Assembly: GCA_003131945.1 (NCBI GenBank)
Contig: PKWD01000324.1
Span: 1 to 12,647 of the forward strand
DNA: 12,647 bases
Direction of reading: 5' to 3'
DNA from: Acidimicrobiaceae bacterium
GTDB lineage: Bacteria; Actinomycetota; Acidimicrobiia; Acidimicrobiales; UBA8190
Shown here: positions 7,468 to 12,647 of the stretch, piece by piece
How positions within the stretch are numbered: position 1 is the first letter of the stretch
Layout of the letters: each line of letters starts with the position of its first letter
Position numbers and translations under genes: made by a program
Notes under the pieces: model-generated
The model's database searches: none
What the model saw: the letters and a program-made list of their open reading frames with translations, nothing else
What the model was told of the DNA's origin: nothing

Positions 7468-8770
7468 TCAGAGGCCGGGCGACCCGGGCGGCGGTGGGAC
7501 AAGTTTGCCCTTGAGGTTGGTGCAGGCGAAGACCTCGCCCTTCTTGGCGTAGACCACCTTGAGCACGTCACCACGCTCGACCTCCACGAGAGATCCGCAT
7601 AGGACCGATGCATCGGTGGTGTGGGCCTTCGACCAATTCACCGGTGTCGTCAACCCTCCGGTGAAGGCCCTCTCCTTGTTGATGGCGGCGATCAGGTTCG
7701 CCCGGGTCAGTGCCTTGCCTGTGGCGGCCTGCTCCTTGAGCCCTTGGACAAACTGCACGGCGTTCAGATAGCCCTCAAAGGCGAGATCGTTGAACGTCCA
7801 CTTCGGTTCGTACTTCTTCATGGTCTTCAGGTATTGCTCCATCGCCGGGTAGCGACCGGGGAACTGGGTCGCTGCTTCGAAGGGCACGTGCTCTTCGAGG
7901 TAGATGGAGCCGACCATGCCCGCCGGGTCCTGCTTCAGGTAGGCGCGGTCGTAGCCCTGGAGCCAGAGGGTGTGGAATGTGGTGATGCCGTTCTGGTGCA
8001 TGGCCAGGTCGAAGGCCAGGTTGTCCGATCCCTCCATGCATGAGATCAGGAAGTCGGTGTGCGAGGCTTTCATGGAAAGGACGTCGGCGGTGGGGTTGGC
8101 GCCCAATCCGAAAGCCAGGTCCTGGAACCCCACGTGGACGCCAGCCAACTTCAAGCCCTTGACCACTGCCGCGCAGGCGTCTTCGGACTGCCCCGATGTT
8201 GTAGGCGACCACGGCCACCGACTTCGCCTTCAACTGCTTGGCTATGTCCACCAGCCCGGGCTCAACCTCCGAGTAGTTGAGAAAGGACCCGTAGGCACCG
8301 AAGAGGTCCGGGTGCTTGTTCCAGTCCTGGGAAACCAGGTACCCGAAAGCGGGAACGCCCTCGGCGGCCAAGAACGAGGCCCCGGTGAAGAACGGGGTGC
8401 CGACGCCGACGACGGCGAACACGTGATCCTCTTCGACGAGATTTCGGGCCTGCGTGGTGTCGTTCGTCGGGTTCCCCGTGTCGTCGGCCTGGTACTTCAG
8501 GTCGATCTTGCGGCCGTCGACGCCGCCCTTGGCGTCCACCGCATCGAAATACGCCTTCACGCCATACACGATCTGACCGAATTGTCCCGCCAGTGCCCCC
8601 GACGCGGTAGCCAGGCTGCCCACGATGATCGAGCGTGCCGATACGCCGGGCGCCGTCGACGGGACGGGCCCGGTGGGTGGCGTCGACGACCCGGCCGGGA
8701 TCGACCAGACGGCCAGCAGGACCGCCAACACCGAAGCTGTGATGGCCAGGCTCCCGCGGCGAAGTTCCAC
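7468..8770 (-). pseudogene. ABC-transporter substrate-binding protein (branched-chain amino-acid type), frameshifted
   Basis: Exported binding protein of the Peripla_BP_6 type, which catches a small solute for an ABC importer. The GTG at 8770 has GAGAGG 4 nt upstream. A signal peptide is visible (MELRR, then a hydrophobic stretch to about residue 25); it has no lipobox Cys. The first frame runs well to residue 193 (VAVVAYNIG), then turns to Arg-rich nonsense. Dropping one G of the G4 run at 8191-8194 restores a continuous family-like protein: NIG continues as QSEDACAAVVKGLKLAG and on to the stop at 7468. The repaired length is exactly 433 residues. Both parts are clearly one gene. It is either a real recent frameshift or a base-calling error in a homopolymer. 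No permease or ATPase gene lies beside it. If the shift is real, the first frame ends at 7775 as a 331-residue nonfunctional product. Confidence 0.85.
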
Positions 8771-8807
8771 GTTGCCTCTCTGTCGGTTCCGGTGGCGGAC
8801 ACTGTAG

Positions 8808-8832
8808 CCCCGGGCCGATCGGAGCGCCGGGG
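8808..8832. terminator. GC hairpin between the mosaic gene and the binding-protein gene
   Basis: CCCCGG (8808-8813) pairs with CCGGGG (8827-8832) around a 13-nt loop that holds the palindrome CCGATCGG. It sits between the stop at 8842 and the start at 8770, both on the minus strand. It has no U-tract, so termination is only possible, not shown. Confidence 0.25.
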
Positions 8833-8841
8833 GAGCAGCGG

Positions 8842-9981
8842 TCAGACCGGCGAATTGATGCCTGCGATGGCCGCCATCTCGGAGGCGTCATCGCTGAGAA
8901 CGAAGCCCGTCGCCACTGCTGTTTCGGTGGCGGCGGCAAATCGTTCGAGGTAGTCATCCTTCGATGCGTACAGAGAGCCGACCTTTTCGCCGTCGAACGG
9001 TGTCGTGCTCCCGCACAGAAACGCGATCTGGTGCCCGCTGTTGCCCAGGCCCGACAGCACGGCCGTCGGAACGTCCACCTGCGGTGTCCGGATGCCGCCC
9101 TTCACGTTGCCATGGGTGTCGGTGACGAAAATCCCGTTGCGTACCTCGAGGCGAGGTGACTCGGGGGGCCGCCAACCGTCGCTGACCCATCGGTCCAGGT
9201 GCGCCACCGCCGCATTCATCACGTAGTGCTGCGGGCCGGCATTCACCGGTAGGTCGAGCTCCATGCCGTAGACCGTGGAGGCCGGGACCCAGGCCCGGGC
9301 CAACTCGTCGATCGGAAGGCGTCCTGTATCGATCGGGCCGGCGACGAATGTGTAGACGTCGGCGTGCGCTGCTCCGGCGATCTCCCACAGGACGAACGAT
9401 CCGGCATCGTCCTGGCGCGCCTCCAGATAGCCGAGGTTCATGAGATCGGTTTCGGACTCCACGCACAGCACCGGCACGCGTAGGTCGGCGCCAAAGAAGA
9501 CAGGGTCGCCGCGTACCGCCGCCGGGCTGCCTGACGCCGCGGCCACGGCCCCGTAGCTGGCTGTCGTGCCGTAGCCGATCTCGCGCAGGTGCTCAAGGAC
9601 GACGCGGCGGAACCCGTGCGCCAGCTGCAGGTCGAGGCTCACCCCGAACGCGCGCCGGGTCCCGGTGAAGTACTCATCGAGCTCGCGCGCCACGGCATCG
9701 AGACGCGCGGGAGCGCGCAGTACCCGCGGGCTGACCTGGCCGGCCAGCGCGGCCAGGACCGCGTCGTGGTCCTCGGCCGGGTAGGCCACCCGGACCAGGC
9801 CGCGTTCGGTCGCGGCGAGCAGCAGCTCGCCGACCGGGGTGCCGATCGTGCGGTAAGCGACATCGAGGATCCCGGCCTGCTGGGCCTGGCCGGCCAACCG
9901 GGCTCGCAGCCGGGCGTAGGCCGGCTCGTCGGTCGCCGCCAGGGACGACAGGAAGGCGGCGTCGGGTTCTGTGGTCATCAT
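8842..9981 (-). CDS. Mosaic: Ogt/MGMT N-terminal part fused to Abhydrolase_10-type C-terminal part
   Basis: A 379-codon open frame made of two unrelated families. Residues 1-157 match an actinobacterial methylated-DNA-protein cysteine methyltransferase (TPVGELLLAATERGLVRVAY, RELDEYFTGTRRAF, HGFRRVVLEHLREIGYGTTASYGAVA, SPAAVR). The normal continuation after AVR (AVGTA...NP...PCHRV with the acceptor Cys) is absent. From residue 158 (nt 9510) it reads as the C-terminal half of an alpha/beta-hydrolase-domain protein: RVPVLCVESETDL, ARQDDAGSFVLWEIAGAAHAD, GGIRTPQVDVPTAVLSG, FLCGSTTPFD, SLYASKDDYLERFAAAT. The hydrolase N-terminal half, including its nucleophile elbow, is missing. Neither activity is therefore expected. 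The start overlaps the upstream sigma-like stop (ATGA). By hand count, 9541-9960 is about 75% GC while 9301-9480 is about 64%, so the two parts have different histories. It is either a genuine deletion/insertion fusion or an assembly chimera. Confidence 0.8.
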   Translation of the reverse strand: MMTTEPDAAFLSSLAATDEPAYARLRARLAGQAQQAGILDVAYRTIGTPVGELLLAATERGLVRVAYPAEDHDAVLAALAGQVSPRVLRAPARLDAVARELDEYFTGTRRAFGVSLDLQLAHGFRRVVLEHLREIGYGTTASYGAVAAASGSPAAVRGDPVFFGADLRVPVLCVESETDLMNLGYLEARQDDAGSFVLWEIAGAAHADVYTFVAGPIDTGRLPIDELARAWVPASTVYGMELDLPVNAGPQHYVMNAAVAHLDRWVSDGWRPPESPRLEVRNGIFVTDTHGNVKGGIRTPQVDVPTAVLSGLGNSGHQIAFLCGSTTPFDGEKVGSLYASKDDYLERFAAATETAVATGFVLSDDASEMAAIAGINSPV

Positions 9982-10313
9982 GCGGATGCCTCCGGCTGAT
10001 AGACGTTACGGAGGGCAGCGATGCCGTCGGCCGCGCTGCGGCGCGCGGCGGCCTCGCTGGTGCCCAGGAGCTTGCCGACCTCGAGGTAGGGCAGGTCGGC
10101 GAGGTAGTGATAGGCGACCGCGCCGCGCTGCTTCGCGGGCAGCGCCCGCACCGCGTCCCACAGCGCCGTGTCGGGCTCGGCCGGGATGCCGTAGGCAGCC
10201 GGCCGCTCGGGCACCGACCCTGCCGGGATCGGTGCGCGCGCGATCGCCCGGTGCCGGTCGATCGTCGCCTCCCGCATGAGTTCCTGAGGTTCGTGGAGGC
10301 CTTCGCTGGCCAT
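9978..10313 (-). CDS. Sigma-70 region-4-only protein (likely truncated ECF-type sigma factor)
   Basis: A 111-residue protein. Residues about 50-104 match ECF sigma region 4, the helix-turn-helix that reads -35 elements: LWDAVRALPAKQRGAVAYHYLADLPYLEVGKLLGTSEAAARRSAADGIAAL (shown here only as a landmark; key parts are LPAKQRGAV and GTSEAAARR). Residues 14-45 resemble the linker that follows region 2 in this family (REATIDRHRAIARAP). Region 2, which binds the -10 element and core polymerase, is absent: the frame upstream of ATG 10313 meets TAG after 22 codons. A full relative would be about 170-200 residues. Its stop overlaps the Ogt-like start by 4 nt, the usual actinobacterial sigma/Ogt order. 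It is probably a remnant or a DNA-binding fragment rather than a working sigma factor. The first 12 residues (MASEGLHEPQEL) lie in lower-GC DNA and may not belong to the original gene. Confidence 0.7.
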   Translation of the reverse strand: MASEGLHEPQELMREATIDRHRAIARAPIPAGSVPERPAAYGIPAEPDTALWDAVRALPAKQRGAVAYHYLADLPYLEVGKLLGTSEAAARRSAADGIAALRNVYQPEASA

Positions 10314-10420
10314 GACAAGTCTTCTCCTCGAGGCTCTCGTTGGCCCGCGTCGGGCCCTTGAGCACTTGCGGCGAGGCTACCGGACCCCATCCTCAGGCGA
10401 CACCGGCCACGAGGCCCTAA
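10314..10420. other. Intergenic gap with a small GC hairpin
   Basis: About 107 nt between hpnA and the sigma-like gene, both on the minus strand. It holds GGCCCG-CGT-CGGGCC (10342-10356), a perfect 6-bp stem with a 3-nt loop and no U-run, and a GAGGAG ribosome-site candidate about 10 nt before ATG 10313. No missing piece of sigma region 2 or of the hydrolase N-terminal part was recognised here in the minus-strand frames examined. Confidence 0.5.
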
Positions 10421-11467
10421 TCAGCCGGCCCAGACGACCTTGTCCCTCCGGGCCGGTACAACCTTCTCCTGATCCACGAACCAATGGGCCGAGGCGGCGA
10501 GGGCGTCGGCGGCGGGCCGGGGCGAGTAGCCGAGCTCCTGGCGGGCCCGGGTGTCGTCGAAGGCCATGCGGGTGGTGGACATCCGGGCCGCCTCGAGGGG
10601 GACCGACGGGTGCCGGTGCAGGAGGTTCCCCTCGATGAATTCAGAGACGCGGGCCACCCCGAGAGCCAGAGCACGGGGGACGGGGAGCCGTGCCCGGGGC
10701 AGTCCGGTGACGGCGGCCAGGGTGTCGAGGAGACGCTTGAGGCTGTAGTTCTCCCCACCGAGGATGTAGCTCCGTCCGACCGCTCCTCGCTCGAGGGCGA
10801 GGAGCTGACCGGTGGCCAGGTCGTCGACGTGGGCCACGTTCAAGACAGTGTCCACGTAGGCGGGCACCCGACCGTTCAGGTAGTCGAGGACGAGCTGGCC
10901 GGTCGGGGTGGGAGCCCGGTCACCGGGTCCGACCGGAAAGGTGGGGAGGATGATGCTCACCGGGAGGCCTTCGGCGGCGGCGCGCAGCACTTCGTGTTCG
11001 GCGACGTACTTGGACTGCTTGTAGGAGCCGAAGAGGTGGGAGACCTCCGCGTAGGACCTCTCGTCGGAGGGACGACCGTGGCGGCCGCTCTCGAGTCCCA
11101 GGGTGCCGACGGTGCTCGTGTAGACGAGACGCTCGGTTCCGGCGCGCTTGGCCGCGTCCATGATGTTGCGCGATCCACCCACGTTCACGTCGAAGAACTG
11201 CCGACGGTCGCGGGCCCAGAAGCGGTAGAGGGCGGCGACGTGGAAGATGGCCCGGCAGTCCTTCACGGCACCGTCCACGCCGTCGGGGTCGCGCAGGTCC
11301 ACCTCGAGGCGCTCGAGCTCGAGACCGTCCAGATTGGTGTGATCACCACCGGGCTCGAGGAGGGCCACGACCTGTACCCCCCGGGCGAGCAGGGCCCGGG
11401 TGACGGCCGAGCCGATGAAGCCGCTGGCCCCGGTGACGAGAACTCGATCCTGTGACGACAGCTCCAT
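10421..11467 (-). CDS. hpnA: Hopanoid-associated NAD-dependent sugar epimerase/dehydratase HpnA
   Basis: A 348-residue extended-SDR protein that closely follows the HpnA (hopanoid-associated sugar epimerase) pattern. Visible are TGASGFIG (12-19, NAD-binding), FHVAALYRFWARD (75-87), a DVNVGGSRNIMDAA segment, YTSTVGTLG (116-124), the catalytic Y149xxxK153 in SYKQSK, PTFPVGPGDRAPTPTGQ (175-191), LDYLNGRVPAYVDT (194-207), LNVAHVDDLATG (209-220) and ILGGENYSLK (235-244). HpnA is found with genes that build extended bacteriohopanepolyol side chains; its exact reaction is not well settled. It starts 15 nt after the aminotransferase stop, with no clear Shine-Dalgarno, so coupled translation is likely. 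The gene appears intact. Confidence 0.87.
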   Translation of the reverse strand: MELSSQDRVLVTGASGFIGSAVTRALLARGVQVVALLEPGGDHTNLDGLELERLEVDLRDPDGVDGAVKDCRAIFHVAALYRFWARDRRQFFDVNVGGSRNIMDAAKRAGTERLVYTSTVGTLGLESGRHGRPSDERSYAEVSHLFGSYKQSKYVAEHEVLRAAAEGLPVSIILPTFPVGPGDRAPTPTGQLVLDYLNGRVPAYVDTVLNVAHVDDLATGQLLALERGAVGRSYILGGENYSLKRLLDTLAAVTGLPRARLPVPRALALGVARVSEFIEGNLLHRHPSVPLEAARMSTTRMAFDDTRARQELGYSPRPAADALAASAHWFVDQEKVVPARRDKVVWAG

Positions 11468-11482
11468 GACGGCCGGCGCGTC

Positions 11483-12647
11483 TCAGTGGGGAGAGCGTCG
11501 GAGGGCGCTCTTGGCCATGGTCCGACCGAACTCGAAGAACAGGCTCGATCCGTCGGCGGCGGCGGTCAGGACGTCGTCGAGGGCGTCGACGAAGTAGTCG
11601 ACCTCCTCGTCGCCACAGATGAGCGGGGGCAGGAGCTTGACGATGTTCACGTTGTCGGCCGCCACCTGGGTGAGGATCCGGTGGCGGTGGAAGAGCGGCA
11701 CGACCATGAGCTGGGAGAACAGTGCCGTGCGGATCGCCTCCAGGGTTTTCCAGCGGACCCGGAGCGCTCGCGAGGAGGGCTCGGCAAAGACGAGACCGAT
11801 CATGAGACCCTGCCCCCGGACCTCGTGGAGGAACTCGTGGCGCTCGACCAGGGGAGCCAAGGCCTTCATGAAGGACTCGCCCGTCCGCCGGACGCGGTCG
11901 AGGATGTCCTCGTCGTCGAAGGCCTGGAGGGTGGCGAGACCGGCCACCATGGCCATCTGGTTCTGAGCGAAGGTGGAGGAGTGGACCACGGCCCGGTCCA
12001 TCGAACTGAAGACGCTGTCGGAGACCTTGGCCGAACTCAGCATGGCTCCCACCGGGACGTAGCCACCGGACAGGGCCTTGGAGACGGTGATCATGTCGGG
12101 CTGGATGTCATAGTGCTCGTGACAGAAGAACTTCCCTGTCCGCCCCAGCCCGGCCTGGACCTCGTCCATGACGAACAGTGTCTTGTGGCGTTGGCAGAGC
12201 TCCTCGACCGCGTGCCAGTAGCCCTCGGGGGCGACGTTGACGCCCTTTCCTTGTATCGGTTCGACGACAAAGGCGGCCACGTCGCCGGTGCGCAGCTCCC
12301 GGGCCAGCGCCTCGATGTCGCCGAAAGTGACTTTGTCGGCCGGGAGAAGCGGACCGAAGCCGTCGCGGAATTCCTTCCCTCCGTTCAACGAGAGCGCTCC
12401 GGTGGTGAGGCCATGGAATCCGTGATCGGCGTAGAGGATGCGGTTGCGTGACGTGGCGTGACGGGCGAACTTGATGGCCGCCTCGATGGCCTCGGCGCCC
12501 GAGTTGGTGAACAGGACCCGCTCGATCCCCGGATGGCTCCTGGACACGAGAGCTTCGGCCAGCACACCGGGCAGGAGTGCGCAGTCCAACTGGATCAGGT
12601 TGGGCAGGTCGGCGTCGATGGCATCGTGCAGCGCCTTTTTCACGGCG
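11483..12647 (-). CDS. Class III PLP aminotransferase, HpnO candidate (5' partial)
   Basis: Pyridoxal-phosphate aminotransferase of the ornithine/GABA-aminotransferase fold; the frame runs off the right edge, so roughly the first 60-70 residues are missing. GTG 12643 is not a convincing start because the frame is open beyond it. Counting from it: NSGAEAIEAAIK (47-58, cofactor phosphate region), FHG (76-78), VVEPIQGKG (126-134), MDEVQAGLGRTGKFF (159-173) with the cofactor Asp160, PLP lysine Lys189 in TVSKALSGGYVPVGAM, and HSSTFAQN (221-228). All catalytic positions are present. It lies 15 nt before hpnA on the same strand. HpnO makes the amino group of aminobacteriohopanetriol, and the pairing with hpnA makes this the best guess. 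Acetylornithine, diaminobutyrate or other class III enzymes cannot be excluded. Confidence 0.82.
   Translation of the reverse strand, partial: AVKKALHDAIDADLPNLIQLDCALLPGVLAEALVSRSHPGIERVLFTNSGAEAIEAAIKFARHATSRNRILYADHGFHGLTTGALSLNGGKEFRDGFGPLLPADKVTFGDIEALARELRTGDVAAFVVEPIQGKGVNVAPEGYWHAVEELCQRHKTLFVMDEVQAGLGRTGKFFCHEHYDIQPDMITVSKALSGGYVPVGAMLSSAKVSDSVFSSMDRAVVHSSTFAQNQMAMVAGLATLQAFDDEDILDRVRRTGESFMKALAPLVERHEFLHEVRGQGLMIGLVFAEPSSRALRVRWKTLEAIRTALFSQLMVVPLFHRHRILTQVAADNVNIVKLLPPLICGDEEVDYFVDALDDVLTAAADGSSLFFEFGRTMAKSALRRSPH

Noticed and set aside
8842..9981. A working O6-alkylguanine-DNA alkyltransferase
   Set aside because: The protein stops matching just before the PCHRV acceptor-Cys motif, and no such motif was found in the frames examined downstream of the junction.
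10484..11455. Open frame of about 320 codons antisense to hpnA
   Set aside because: Low-complexity Gly/Val/Glu-rich translation with no recognisable domain; hpnA on the other strand explains the region.
11486..12451. Open frame of about 320 codons antisense to the aminotransferase
   Set aside because: Same antisense pattern; the aminotransferase has the PLP lysine and all expected motifs.

Overview
The window is GC-rich DNA, densely packed with genes, and looks like a high-GC actinobacterium. An uncultured member of Acidimicrobiia or a relative would fit, but this is inference from gene content: an F420/LLM-type oxidoreductase, an actinobacterial-style sigma-like/Ogt pair, a COG2345/SufR-like regulator and a HpnA-type epimerase. 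I see no tRNA, rRNA, CRISPR array, insertion sequence or phage gene.

Layout. (1) 2-2313, plus strand: a CDC48-like AAA+ ATPase, cut by the left edge, overlaps by 4 nt a TPR protein with about six membrane segments. (2) 2330-5707, minus strand: a tight four-gene run in the order SDR oxidoreductase, divergent QueA-like protein, SufR-like Cys-containing regulator, LLM flavin/F420 oxidoreductase. The first two genes share an ATGA overlap. (3) 5708-5907: a divergent promoter region with an AT-rich inverted repeat. (4) 5908-7419, plus: a type-B carboxylesterase with an intact Ser-Glu-His triad. (5) 7468-8770, minus: an ABC-transporter substrate-binding protein broken by one extra G in a G4 run. (6) 8842-10313, minus: a mosaic. 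A sigma-region-4-only protein overlaps by 4 nt an Ogt/MGMT N-terminal part, which is fused in frame to the C-terminal part of an Abhydrolase_10-type protein. The Ogt Cys motif and the N-terminal part of the hydrolase are both missing. The sigma/Ogt part is an unusually GC-rich patch (about 75-78% by hand count against about 60-65% beside it). (7) 10421-12647, minus: a class III aminotransferase (HpnO candidate), cut by the right edge, then the hopanoid-associated epimerase HpnA.

How the genes may work together. Aminotransferase plus HpnA suggests tailoring of the hopanoid side chain. SDR/QueA-like/regulator/LLM looks like one redox-linked transcription unit of unknown purpose, and the AAA+/TPR pair looks like an ATPase with a membrane-bound partner. 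The points most worth checking are the Ogt-hydrolase mosaic, the frameshift in the binding protein, and the translationally coupled, motif-divergent QueA homologue beside a SufR-like regulator that has lost one of four Cys positions.
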